A stretch of DNA of 58,221 nt from Yes71-27 sp040758635 (GTDB taxonomy: Bacteria; Bacillota; Desulfotomaculia; Desulfotomaculales; Ammonificaceae): positions 1-58,221 of the forward strand of contig JBFLVI010000011.1 of assembly GCA_040758635.1 (NCBI GenBank). The letters are read 5' to 3'. Made by a program: the position numbers and the translations under genes. Positions 17,154 through 25,181 of the stretch are shown here, piece by piece (positions within the stretch are counted from its first letter, which is position 1; the number at the start of each line of letters is the position of its first letter). The notes below the pieces were generated by a model. That model was not told the origin of the DNA and did not search any database. It worked only from the letters and a program-made list of their open reading frames with translations.

Positions 17154-18023
17154 TCAATACCCTTCCCCGGCCAGAATAAGCACCATCTCCCGCAGCACTT
17201 TCGCCGCCAGGAGGGGGGCCAGCCCGCCGGGGTCGCACAACGGGTTGATTTCCACCACGTCGAATCCCACCACATCAAGCCCCCTGAGCGCGTAAACCGC
17301 CTTCAGGAGCTCGCCCGGACCGATCCCGCCCGGTTCCGGTGTTCCAACCCCCGGGGCATAAGCGGGCTCCACCACATCCACGTCCAGCGTTATGTAAACT
17401 TTTTTCCCGGTAATTTCCGGATATACCGCGGCAAGCGGCCGGTGCACCTCGTAAAGGAAAAGACGGGTGTGGTCCCGGGCAAACGTGATCTCGGCCCGGT
17501 CCGCCGAACGGACCCCGAACTGAAAGACCCGCCCCGGCCCGAGCAGTTCCACCACGCGCCGCATCACCGTGGCGTGGGAAAGCTTCACTCCCAGGTACTC
17601 GTCCCGGAGGTCGGCGTGGGCGTCGAAGTGCAGCACCACGACGTCCGGGTACCGCTGGAAAACGGCCCTGAGCACCGCAAGGGTGACCAGGTGCTCCCCC
17701 CCGACAAGAACGGGAATCTTTCCGTCGGAAAGGATTCCCGTTGCCACCCGCTCTATCTCCCGTAACGCCTCCCCGACGTCGCCCAGGGGCAGGTTGACGT
17801 CGCCCAGGTCGCAAAAAGGCACCTCCCGGATGTCCCGGTCAAGGTACAGGCTGTACTCCTCCAAGCAGCGGGAAAACTGGCGCACCGCCCGCGGTCCTTC
17901 CCGCGTACCCGGCCGGAAGCAGACCGTAGCGTCCAGCCCGGCGCCCACCAGAACCACCCGCGCCCCGGCATAATCCGCGCCCGCCCCTAAAAAGAAGCCG
18001 TCCCGGCCGATCTTAGGCAGCAT
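17154..18023 (-). CDS. speB: agmatinase (agmatine ureohydrolase)
   Basis: 289 residues, the usual length. The Mn2+ motifs of the ureohydrolase family are present: GGEHLVTL, HFDAHADLRDEYLG and LDVDVVEPAYAPG. The segment VGTPEPGGIGPGELL carries the substrate-loop residues. It converts agmatine to putrescine and urea. It starts 2 bp after the speE stop and shares a unit with pdaD and speE, so agmatinase rather than arginase or formimidoylglutamase is the best reading. Cytosolic. Confidence 0.93.
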   Translation of the reverse strand: MLPKIGRDGFFLGAGADYAGARVVLVGAGLDATVCFRPGTREGPRAVRQFSRCLEEYSLYLDRDIREVPFCDLGDVNLPLGDVGEALREIERVATGILSDGKIPVLVGGEHLVTLAVLRAVFQRYPDVVVLHFDAHADLRDEYLGVKLSHATVMRRVVELLGPGRVFQFGVRSADRAEITFARDHTRLFLYEVHRPLAAVYPEITGKKVYITLDVDVVEPAYAPGVGTPEPGGIGPGELLKAVYALRGLDVVGFDVVEINPLCDPGGLAPLLAAKVLREMVLILAGEGY

Positions 18024-18025
18024 CG

Positions 18026-18859
18026 CTAACCCCGTTCGAGCAACTCCCGTAAAAACTCCGGCAGGACAAAAGCCGCCCGGTGCATTTCCGCGTTATAGTA
18101 TCTGTACTTGAGCGCAGGAACATTTTCCGGCTTCACGTCCAGCGGGTCATGTCTTTTAGAGCCCATGGTAAAACTCCACATCCCGCCCGGGTAAGAAGGG
18201 ACGCAGGCCAGGTATGTCCGGGCCACCGCGAAAATATCCGCCACGTCCCGGTGAATCCTGGCGATCAGGTCGGCGTTAAAAAGCGGCGACTCGGTCTGGG
18301 CGACGAAAAGCCCGTCCGCTTTCAGCGCCTTGAAGACCATCTCGTAAAACTCGCGGCTGAAGAGTCCGACGGCCGGCCCGACCGGGTCCGTGGAATCGAT
18401 GATGATCACGTCGTACTCGCCGGAACACTCCGCAACGTGCTTGATCCCGTCGGCAAAACGCAGGTCGAGCTTCGGATCGTCAAGGCGCGCGCTTAGCTCC
18501 GGAAGGTATTTCCGCGCCGCCGCCACCACCCGTTCGTCAATTTCCACCATTACTGCGCTGCCCACCCGGGGGTTGCGAACCACCTCGCGCGCCGTACCCC
18601 CGTCGCCGCCGCCGATGATCAGCACCCGCTGCGGGTCCGGGTGAGTATTCAGCGGTACGTGGGCGATCATTTCATGGTAGATATACTCGTCCCACACGGT
18701 CGTCTGGACAATCCCGTCCAGCACCAGCACCCGCCCGAACCCCGGCGTGTCCAGCACGGCAAGGTGTTGAAAGGGCGTCTTCTCCACGTGCAGGGTTTCG
18801 TTCACCCGGCAGCTCAACCGCAAGTGGTCGTTCTGGTTTTCCGTGTACCAAAGTTCCAC
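18026..18859 (-). CDS. speE: spermidine synthase
   Basis: 277 residues. Motifs include the N-terminal beta domain with TPFQHLAVLDT and VLVLDGIVQTT, then YHEMIAH, the nucleotide loop GGGDGGTAREVVR, the acidic VMVEID, and the catalytic IIDSTDPVGPAVGLF. It transfers the aminopropyl group from decarboxylated SAM to putrescine. The donor would come from SpeD at 46671-47057 and putrescine from SpeB, which follows by 2 bp. The upstream gene is pdaD. Discrimination from thermospermine or agmatine aminopropyl transferase is not possible from motifs alone; the latter is worth considering because agmatine is made by the same operon. Confidence 0.94.
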   Translation of the reverse strand: MELWYTENQNDHLRLSCRVNETLHVEKTPFQHLAVLDTPGFGRVLVLDGIVQTTVWDEYIYHEMIAHVPLNTHPDPQRVLIIGGGDGGTAREVVRNPRVGSAVMVEIDERVVAAARKYLPELSARLDDPKLDLRFADGIKHVAECSGEYDVIIIDSTDPVGPAVGLFSREFYEMVFKALKADGLFVAQTESPLFNADLIARIHRDVADIFAVARTYLACVPSYPGGMWSFTMGSKRHDPLDVKPENVPALKYRYYNAEMHRAAFVLPEFLRELLERG

Positions 18860-18880
18860 GGCAGTCCCTCCTCCATCAGT

Positions 18881-19339
18881 TTAATACCAGAGCGGCACGG
18901 CCGCCAGAGCGCAGCCGGCGTGCCTGACGCGGTGCTCCACCGCAGCGGCCTTAATCTCCCGCACGACCATGCCCCGGCTGGCAAAAGCCTCGTGGATCAT
19001 CTCCTCCACCTTCGCCTGGGCCTCTTCCTTCGTGCACCGCCCGGAAAACTCCATGATCACCCCGAAACTCTCCTGAGAGATCCCCACCCCGACGGCCGCT
19101 GCAATCAACTCTCCCGGGACGTCGCTGGTAATGTAACCGTAAGCCGTGGGTACGAGGGAACCGGGCGGGAAAACCAGTTCGGGATCGTATTCCGTGCCGG
19201 GAGGCAGAATGCTCGAAACCCGGATGATGTTTACGTTGCCGATGCGGGCCGCCAGTAGCGCGTTGTCAAAAGCGTTGAGCTTTGTCTTGCCCTCGGCTGC
19301 AGCAGCAGTTACAAAATACTTTTTCGGCGTCGGCAGCAC
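18881..19339 (-). CDS. pdaD: pyruvoyl-dependent arginine decarboxylase
   Basis: 152 residues, normal for the family. The self-cleavage site is NIIRVSSILPPG: the chain splits between Ser42 and Ser43, and Ser43 becomes the pyruvoyl group. Downstream the sequence GSLVPTAYGYITSD and the small-domain FSGRCTKEEA also fit. It decarboxylates arginine to agmatine. The GTG start at 19339 follows AGAGGGG; a start at 19363 would add eight residues without a ribosome binding site. First gene of pdaD-speE-speB. Confidence 0.94.
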   Translation of the reverse strand: MLPTPKKYFVTAAAAEGKTKLNAFDNALLAARIGNVNIIRVSSILPPGTEYDPELVFPPGSLVPTAYGYITSDVPGELIAAAVGVGISQESFGVIMEFSGRCTKEEAQAKVEEMIHEAFASRGMVVREIKAAAVEHRVRHAGCALAAVPLWY

Positions 19340-19379
19340 GTTATCCCCTCTCGTTCCTTGCAAATTTACAACGGTGATA

Positions 19380-19408
19380 ATTATAACGAATATGCCCGTG
19401 TAAATAAA
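19380..19408 (-). promoter_or_regulatory. candidate promoter of pdaD-speE-speB
   Basis: On the minus strand TTTATT, 17 bp and a perfect TATAAT lie about 40 bp before the pdaD start in an A/T-rich gap. The -35 is a poor match, so the call rests mainly on the -10 and position. Confidence 0.45.
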
Positions 19409-19518
19409 CTCTTTTTTTTAAAATTGGCTGCCCTGTTCCACAAAATCCTTTTCCAGCCAACGGAAGGAAAAGATAAATTTTACCAGAATATCTTTTTTAT
19501 TGAATTTGGGGGAGACCC

Positions 19519-21024
19519 ATGCGAAAAAAACCCAGGCTTCTCCTGATAATTGCAGCGCTTGGCTTCGTCCTGACCGCGGCCCTCAAAAGCAGCCCCGCGC
19601 CGGAACCGCTCGTCATCGCCGCCCCGGCTCTTCCCAAGATTGGCGAGATGACGTACGTCTGGGATCCGGAAACCGGGGGCTTCTTGCCGAACGTTTACGA
19701 GGGGCTCGTCCGGTTCAAACCCCGGAACTGCGACGTGGCGCCGCACCTGGCCACCGAATGGCACCTTTCGCCGGACGGCCGTACCTGGACGTTCAAAATC
19801 CGGTCCGGCGTTCGCCTTCACGACGGCAGCATTCTGGACGCCGGTTGCGTCAAGGCCGCGTTCGACCGGAAGCTCCGGGCCGCCGCGCGCTTTCCGCACC
19901 TCCGCTTTCTTTTCGGGATGGTCGAGGAGGTTACCGCACCCGACCCCGAACACGTTTCCTTCCGGCTCGAATACCCGTACGCGCCTTTTCTGAGGAATCT
20001 TGCCCTGCCGCAGGCGTGCATATCCACTCCCGGCAGTCCCCCCGCCGGGACCGGTCCCTACCGGATCGAAAGGCCGAGGCCGAACAGCATCACTCTGCGT
20101 GCCTTTGAAGAGTACTGGGGCCCAAAACCGGCGTTCAAAAAAGTCCGCATTCAGGCCGTGCCCAAAGCCAGCGAACGCCTGCGCCTCCTGAAAGAAAGGA
20201 CCGGAATCGTCGCTCTAAACCTTCCTCCCGGCGCCGCCGCCGACCTGCCCCCGTTCACCGTGGCCAGGACCACCGCTCCCAGCCTGAGCTACCTTGGATT
20301 TTATACCAGCAAACCCCCTTTTGACAATCCCGCCGCCCGCCGCGCCGTAGCCCTGGCACTCGACCGGAAGCGGTTGTGCCGCATTCTGTATAGCAGCCTC
20401 CTGCCCGAAGCAAACGGACCGCTGCCGCCGGTGGTTTTCGGCGCAACGCCGGAAGCGGCCGGCCCGGCGCCCGACCCGGCGGAAGCCCGTGACCTCGCCG
20501 ACCGCACGGGCCTCAGAAAACGCCCCTTAGTGCTCCTTACATACAGGGAAACCCGGCCCTACAACCCTGCAGGAGGCATCCCGCTGGCCGAAGAAGTGAA
20601 GCGCCAGCTCGAAGCCGCCGGGTTGAAGGTAAAAATCCGCGTCTACCCCTGGGAGGAACTCAAGGCCGCTATCACCCGCCAGGAGGGTGACGCCTTCCTT
20701 TACGGCTGGACAAGCGACAACGGCGATCCCGACAACTTCCTTTTCTGTCTTCTTGCCGGGTCCCAGATTGCCCGCGGATTCAACACCACGCTCTACCGCG
20801 ACCCCCTGCTCGACGTGCTGCTGTCCCGGGCCCAGCAAATCCCGGACTCGCCGACCCGGGCCAAGCTATACCGCCAGGTACAGCTTACCGTCGCCCGGGA
20901 ACTCCCCTTTATAAGCCTTAACTACGGCGCCCACATCGCCGCCTGCACGGCGGATCTTCAAGGATTCTCCCTGCATCCCCTGGGGACATATGACCTGGCT
21001 AAAATCAAACAGCGCCAGCATTAA
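19519..21024 (+). CDS. ABC transporter substrate-binding protein, family 5 (peptide/nickel type)
   Basis: 501 residues. An N-terminal segment (basic MRKKPR, then LLLIIAALGFVLTAAL) acts as a signal or anchor. No lipobox Cys follows it, unlike most Gram-positive binding proteins. The rest is a typical SBP_bac_5 fold: VYEGLVRFKP, LATEWHLSPDGRTWTFKIRSGVRLHDG in the N-lobe and AARRAVALALDRKRL in the C-lobe. It would capture peptides or a related ligand outside the membrane. No permease or ATPase gene is nearby, so it is an orphan in this window. It is preceded by GGGGGAGA and followed 60 bp later by the Gln-rich repeat protein. Confidence 0.88.
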   Translation: MRKKPRLLLIIAALGFVLTAALKSSPAPEPLVIAAPALPKIGEMTYVWDPETGGFLPNVYEGLVRFKPRNCDVAPHLATEWHLSPDGRTWTFKIRSGVRLHDGSILDAGCVKAAFDRKLRAAARFPHLRFLFGMVEEVTAPDPEHVSFRLEYPYAPFLRNLALPQACISTPGSPPAGTGPYRIERPRPNSITLRAFEEYWGPKPAFKKVRIQAVPKASERLRLLKERTGIVALNLPPGAAADLPPFTVARTTAPSLSYLGFYTSKPPFDNPAARRAVALALDRKRLCRILYSSLLPEANGPLPPVVFGATPEAAGPAPDPAEARDLADRTGLRKRPLVLLTYRETRPYNPAGGIPLAEEVKRQLEAAGLKVKIRVYPWEELKAAITRQEGDAFLYGWTSDNGDPDNFLFCLLAGSQIARGFNTTLYRDPLLDVLLSRAQQIPDSPTRAKLYRQVQLTVARELPFISLNYGAHIAACTADLQGFSLHPLGTYDLAKIKQRQH

Positions 21025-21085
21025 TTTCCACTAATTAAGTTACCGCTAACTGCTAATAATACTAAAAAACGAGGAGGGTAAAAGC

Positions 21086-21595
21086 ATGCCTTATAGCTTC
21101 CAGGGCATTCAGAACCACCTGAACCGCGTGCGGCAGGACCTGAGCAACATCAGTCAGACCGCGGTCCAGCTCCAGCAGGCAGAGCAGCAGGCACAATCGC
21201 AACTGGCGCGGCTGAGCCAGCAGGAAAACCAGAACAGCCAGCAGCTTCAGCGCATCTACCAGATTTCGGTAAGCCTCCAGAACGAAATCAACGCCATCGC
21301 GCAGCAGATGGCAACCGCACCGGCTTATGCCTACGCTCCCACGGGAGCATTCGGCACACCCTATACCGGCACTTCGCCAACCTTCAGCGCACCCTACACC
21401 GGGGTCAGTGGAACCTTTACCGCGCCTTACACCGGCATGACCGGGAGCTTCAACGTTCCTGCGAGCGGTTTTGCCGGCACCCAAACGTTTTCCAACGTGC
21501 CTGCTTACAGCGCGAGCCTGGCCACCCCTGCGGTCTCCACAGGGGCGGCACACGGCGGAATTTACGCCTACCGGCCGTGGCCTGACAACACGTAG
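21086..21595 (+). CDS. Gln-rich coiled-coil protein with 11-residue repeats
   Basis: 169 residues; the family is not recognised. Residues about 5-75 form a Gln-rich heptad-like helix (VQLQQAEQQAQSQLARLSQQ and on), a likely coiled coil. Residues about 88-135 hold an 11-residue repeat with the core APYTGxSGTFT, present about three times plus a decayed fourth. The tail is Ala/Ser/Thr-rich. There is no signal peptide or membrane span. GAGGAGG lies 8 nt before the ATG and a strong terminator follows, so the gene looks well expressed. The layout is reminiscent of structural, coat-type proteins; that is only a guess. Confidence 0.75.
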   Translation: MPYSFQGIQNHLNRVRQDLSNISQTAVQLQQAEQQAQSQLARLSQQENQNSQQLQRIYQISVSLQNEINAIAQQMATAPAYAYAPTGAFGTPYTGTSPTFSAPYTGVSGTFTAPYTGMTGSFNVPASGFAGTQTFSNVPAYSASLATPAVSTGAAHGGIYAYRPWPDNT

Positions 21596-21637
21596 ACGCG
21601 CACGGAAAGGAATTCGGCTACCACACAAACTCTCCCC

Positions 21638-21663
21638 AAAAGGCCCCTTCCAAGGGCCTTTTT
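21638..21663 (+). terminator. intrinsic terminator
   Basis: AAAAGGCCC and GGGCCTTTT form a 9-bp stem with a 7-nt loop running into T residues, 42 bp after the repeat-protein gene. Confidence 0.85.
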
Positions 21664-21791
21664 AGTTTCTTCCGCAAAAGCGTAACCTTTACGGAAAATC
21701 CTTAGGAATCCTTTCCCGGATTTTTGACAAAATCAACCCGTTTCCATTTGACGTGTTATATGTTAATATCTGGAACAAAGGAGGTGATGCG

Positions 21792-22034
21792 GTGATCAAG
21801 ACACTCCGCGAGGGAACCACCTATACCCAGCGGGAAGTTACCGAGATGCTGGCCGAATTCTCCTGTTTTAAGGACCGGGTGACCAAGAAATTCCGCGACC
21901 TCACCAGGGAACTTGAAGGCAAGGCCAACGAGCACGAACTCTGGGTGAACCTGTACCTCATCGCCAGCGACTACGCGGAAGAAGCCTGCAACAAACGCCA
22001 GCGGCAGGAGACCGCCGTGCAAAAAATCTCCTGA
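21792..22034 (+). CDS. small hypothetical protein
   Basis: 80 residues, highly charged and helical (REVTEMLAEFSCFKDRVTKKF, LTRELEGKANEHELW, IASDYAEEACNKRQRQE). The family is not recognised. The GTG at 21792 has AAAGGAGG 7 nt upstream; the frame is open to 21753 but without a ribosome binding site there. An element with a T-run (22066-22158) follows and probably ends its transcript. No membrane span or cofactor motif was seen. The composition suggests a small cytosolic helical-bundle protein. Confidence 0.65.
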   Translation: MIKTLREGTTYTQREVTEMLAEFSCFKDRVTKKFRDLTRELEGKANEHELWVNLYLIASDYAEEACNKRQRQETAVQKIS

Positions 22035-22065
22035 CGGCAATCCGCCTTTCCTTTCCCCGAAAACC

Positions 22066-22158
22066 CCCGGCACTCAAAACCCGGTCAATGTCAATCCCGA
22101 AGCGAAGGCACGCCTTCAAAACAGAAGCTTGCCGCTGGATTGAGTGCCGGGCTTTTTT
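22066..22158 (+). repeat. inverted-repeat element, copy A, acting as a terminator
   Basis: CCCGGCACTCAA (22066-22077) and TTGAGTGCCGGG (22140-22151) are a perfect 12-bp inverted repeat, followed by C and six T. An inner hairpin (GAAGGCACGCCTTC) lies between. The ends match three other elements in this window (32862-32972, 47092-47202, 51969-52067). The T-run makes this copy a plausible terminator for the 80-residue gene. Confidence 0.7.
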
Positions 22159-22264
22159 GCCCCCCGGCAACGCGGGCCGCAGTTCCGCTCTTTGCCGCTG
22201 CCTTCTTGCCTCCTGCCCCCGTTTTCCCGGTCCGCGCGCCGCTTTTTTCGCTTCTGCCTTCCCC

Positions 22265-22293
22265 TTGCTTTTAAAACCCCGACGTGCTACAAT
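22265..22293 (+). promoter_or_regulatory. promoter of tRNA-Ala
   Basis: TTGCTT, a 17-bp spacer and TACAAT lie 14 bp before the tRNA 5' end on the plus strand. Confidence 0.75.
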
Positions 22294-22306
22294 AATTCTC
22301 GTCAGT

Positions 22307-22381
22307 GGGCCTGTAGCTCAGGGGGAGAGCGCTTGACTCGCATTCAAGAGGCCGGGGGTTCGAATCCCCCCAGGTCCACCA
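22307..22381 (+). tRNA. tRNA-Ala (anticodon CGC)
   Basis: A full cloverleaf can be drawn. The acceptor GGGCCTG pairs with CAGGTCC and includes the G3:U70 pair that marks alanine tRNAs. The D arm is GTAGCTCAGGGGGAGAGC, the anticodon stem CTTGA/TCAAG has loop CTCGCAT (anticodon at 22339-22341), and the T arm is GGGGGTTCGAATCCCCC. CCA is encoded (22379-22381). It has its own promoter and terminator. Confidence 0.97.
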
Positions 22382-22425
22382 GGTTTTCCTAAGGGTTTTA
22401 GAATTGAATAAGGCTTTTCGGGTAT

Positions 22426-22470
22426 TGCCCTGCAAACTCACCAGTCGCAACCGTTTGCAGGGCATTTATT
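22426..22470 (+). terminator. intrinsic terminator of tRNA-Ala
   Basis: TGCCCTGCAAAC (22426-22437) pairs perfectly with GTTTGCAGGGCA (22453-22464) and is followed by TTTATTTTTAT. Confidence 0.88.
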
Positions 22471-22576
22471 TTTATATCAGTAATCAGGCTTTGCCGAACC
22501 GCGCAAGGCTTCCCGTTGTATTCCGTTTATATGTGGCCACCGCGCAGACACCGGAAGACCCTTACTAAGACAGTGA

Positions 22577-23980
22577 TTAAAGGTCACACCTGCGGAGGAT
22601 GTCCCAGTAGGCTCCCCGGTATCCTTTCCGGATGGCATCCGCAAGCCGTTCATTGGCGTTATAATTATAGTTTCTGTCGGGTCTCGACGGGTCAAAGAAG
22701 AAGAAGCGCCTGTCGTCGCCGATAAGCTCGTCAAGCAGTTCAAAAGCGAAGGACGCGACATTCGGCTCAATGAAGAAAACGGGCGTTAACGGGTCGCCGC
22801 CGCCGACAACCCCCTCCCTTAGTTCCTCTTGTGTTACCTGATCGGCAAGCGTTGTTCCCGGGTAGACTCGAACGCCTACGGCAACGCCGACCCGCTCTGG
22901 TTGAATACGTTTCATGAACTCAATTGTGTGAATAAGGCTTTCCCTGGTTTCACCCGGCGCGCCGAGCAAAAGGTCGAGCATCACCGCTATTCCCGCCGTT
23001 TTACATGACTGCGTCGCGTTTGTAATGTCGTCCGGGGTAAAGTTGCGTTTCAACCGTTTCAACATCCCCGCATCACCGTGGTCCGCCCCGAAGTTAATTC
23101 CCACGCATCCTGCACGGCGCATCAGTTCAGCGAGTTCCAGTGAAAACGGAACCGGGGAACAATAGGCATACCAGCGTAACCTGTCACCGAGGTTGCGCCG
23201 GATGATCTCCTGGCACACTTCGAAAGCATGGGCCTCAAGAGAATTGAACTCACTGTCACAGGTGTGAATATGGTCAACGCCCTTATCGAGCAGTCTCTCC
23301 AGTTCGTCAACGACTGCTTTCGGCGGCCGGGGACGTATGGTTCGCCCTTTTGCCATGGGATCGGCGCAGTAAATGCAATGGTAGGGACAGCCGCGCTTGG
23401 TTTCAACGCCGGCTTGCCCTCCCTCACGGAAATAGCGCCGGTTATCGACCCAGTTCCGGCTCATGGGAGGAAGAGTATTCAGGGGCGGGGTTGAAGCCGG
23501 GTTGCGGCACCATCTACCGTCATGCCGCCGGATCAGGCCCGGCAGATCAAGCCATTCCTGTTTTCTTTCTATCCTGCTTGCAAGCTCTGCGAGGACGAAC
23601 TCCCCATCCCCCCATACGCCTACATCAGCTTCACAAACCTCTAATACGCGCTCCGGCATGACCGAGAACCCGACGCCGCCAACAACTATCAAGGCTTCCG
23701 TGCGCTTGCGAACGGCGTGCACCATCGCAGCAAACTCTCCGATGAACGACTGGCGGCTCGTAAACGCGCAGTCGTCCGTATTTCTCAGCGTGAGTCCGAC
23801 CAGGTCAAAGCTGCTTTCACCGAAGAAGCGATCTATGGCAGCCTCCCAGTCCTCCGCCCAACAAAGATCGAGGATCTCAACCTGATGGCCCGCGACATGC
23901 AGCGCCTCGGCCACATATTCCAGACCGATGGGGGCTATTGGAGGTTTTATCCGGTTAGTGTTTACCAAAGCTATACGCAT
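22577..23980 (-). CDS. radical SAM protein with B12-binding-type N-terminal domain
   Basis: About 467 residues from the ATG at 23980 (GGGGAG 6 nt upstream; the frame is open to 24088 without a ribosome binding site). Residues 1-130 form a Rossmann domain like B12-binding modules of class B radical SAM enzymes (RIALVNTN, GLEYVAEALHVAGHQVEILDL, VVGGVGFSVMPE). The cobalamin His of the DxHxxG type is not evident. The radical SAM domain follows, with Cys198, Cys202 and Cys205 (RGCPYHCIYC) and GVRVYPGTTLADQ later. Enzymes of this layout methylate or rearrange unactivated carbons. The base composition is visibly less GC-rich than its neighbours. It lies alone next to a tRNA gene, suggesting transfer. 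Substrate unknown. Confidence 0.85.
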   Translation of the reverse strand: MRIALVNTNRIKPPIAPIGLEYVAEALHVAGHQVEILDLCWAEDWEAAIDRFFGESSFDLVGLTLRNTDDCAFTSRQSFIGEFAAMVHAVRKRTEALIVVGGVGFSVMPERVLEVCEADVGVWGDGEFVLAELASRIERKQEWLDLPGLIRRHDGRWCRNPASTPPLNTLPPMSRNWVDNRRYFREGGQAGVETKRGCPYHCIYCADPMAKGRTIRPRPPKAVVDELERLLDKGVDHIHTCDSEFNSLEAHAFEVCQEIIRRNLGDRLRWYAYCSPVPFSLELAELMRRAGCVGINFGADHGDAGMLKRLKRNFTPDDITNATQSCKTAGIAVMLDLLLGAPGETRESLIHTIEFMKRIQPERVGVAVGVRVYPGTTLADQVTQEELREGVVGGGDPLTPVFFIEPNVASFAFELLDELIGDDRRFFFFDPSRPDRNYNYNANERLADAIRKGYRGAYWDILRRCDL

Positions 23981-24364
23981 ACATACTCCCCTTCGACCTT
24001 CCGTTTGAAGCAAGAATAATTGGTAACGTTGTAAGGGCCGCTTCCAGTGTGCGCCGGTCTGCCTTTCAATTTTCAATCCTGTTTTCAATAATAATAAGCA
24101 CCGGGCAAAACCGCGATGCTTGAGTTGGGTAGTGGCTGCCGCTTACTTTCACCAGTTCCCAGTCATTACGCTTCTGACGATCCTTCTGACATTTGGCCTC
24201 ATTTTTCTGTACGTCCACTATAACAAGTATTTGAAAAAAGTAAAAGGGGACAAAAAGTGAAAGGGGACAGGCTATTTTTTGCTCCAAAAAGTTACCTATC
24301 CCCTTTTTCCCTCGGCTTTGCGATGTCTTCTACACGCGGCAAACCGCAGGTCGTAGCCTTTTGC
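23981..24364. other. A/T-richer gap upstream of the radical SAM gene
   Basis: 384 bp with no confident gene. A plus-strand frame ending at 24259 reads FPVITLLTILLTFGLIFLYVHYNK, like a membrane-protein tail, but has no start signal; it may be a remnant. A REP-like palindrome (24260-24308) follows. The reduced GC fits the radical SAM island. Confidence 0.4.
24260..24308 (+). repeat. REP-like palindrome
   Basis: AAAGGGGACAGG pairs with CCTATCCCCTTT around a TTTTTTG/CAAAAA inner stem. A second AAAAGGGGACA lies just upstream at 24242-24252. The motif resembles REP sequences moved by IS200-type (RAYT) transposases. No transposase is nearby. Confidence 0.55.
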
Positions 24365-25120
24365 CTAATCCTCGTCCCGGATCTGCCGTATGAACTGCTC
24401 CATGTGCTCGTAGTGGGAACCCTTCCAGTAGATGCGGCCGCATTCCGGGCAGAAGCAAAACTCGTCGAAGTACTCCCGGACCTTTGGCGGCAAGCGGTCT
24501 GTCACCTCTTCCTTGGGCACGGGTTCCAGTTGCCGGTTGCAGCGCAGGCAGCGGCAGAAGGGCCGGACGAGGCGGTAAAGGTCGAAGCGGTGCAGCACCT
24601 CCGTGAGCTGCGCGCGCAGGTCGGTGCTCCGCACGAAGTAGCCATGTGTGATCCGGCCCCGCTTCAGGAGGCCCCGGTCCCGGGTGAGGAGGATCCGGCG
24701 CTCCCTCACGGAAACCTCAGTTAGCGCCTCGTCCGAAAAATTGTTGCGGTAGAGGGCGTCGAAACCGAGCATCCGCAGGTAGGTTGCCAGCTTCCCCAGG
24801 TGGGTGTCGAGGACGAACCGCACCTCCCGCAGGGGTTCCGGCCGCACCCGCGCCACGGGGGAAATGTCGATGCTCTCAAAAACCGGATAGACGCTGATGC
24901 GGTCCCCGTCCCGCACCCTCCGGGAGAACTCCACGGATTCCCCGTTGATCAGGACCAGGTCCACTTCGGTATGCGGAACCCCAAGCGACTCGATGAGGTC
25001 CTTGACGGCAGGCTCGCCGAAAAAGAAATGTTTGAAGGCAACCTGCCGCTTTTTGCGCGGGAGAAAGTCGTTGAGCTCGGCGTAAAACCGGATCAGACAG
25101 GAGTTCACCGGTTCTTTCAC
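24365..25120 (-). CDS. Mut7-C RNAse domain protein with ubiquitin-like N-terminal domain
   Basis: 251 residues. Residues about 1-85 form a beta-grasp Mut7-C ubiquitin-like domain (LIRFYAELNDFL, VLINGESVEFSRRVRDGDRISVYP). Residues about 95-245 form the Mut7-C PIN-like RNase domain: RFVLDTHLGKLATYLRMLGFD, LLTRDRGLLKR, then a zinc ribbon from the CLRC and CPEC pairs. The acidic residues in the first two blocks are the expected nuclease metal ligands. The start is a GTG with a weak CAGG upstream. It ends a same-strand run of genes from 29071. RNA target unknown. Confidence 0.9.
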   Translation of the reverse strand: MKEPVNSCLIRFYAELNDFLPRKKRQVAFKHFFFGEPAVKDLIESLGVPHTEVDLVLINGESVEFSRRVRDGDRISVYPVFESIDISPVARVRPEPLREVRFVLDTHLGKLATYLRMLGFDALYRNNFSDEALTEVSVRERRILLTRDRGLLKRGRITHGYFVRSTDLRAQLTEVLHRFDLYRLVRPFCRCLRCNRQLEPVPKEEVTDRLPPKVREYFDEFCFCPECGRIYWKGSHYEHMEQFIRQIRDED

Positions 25121-25181
25121 CCTGTACTCGATTTCTGCCGGTGGCCGGCGCCTGTTTACAGATGGGGAAAGTTTTCTTCTA

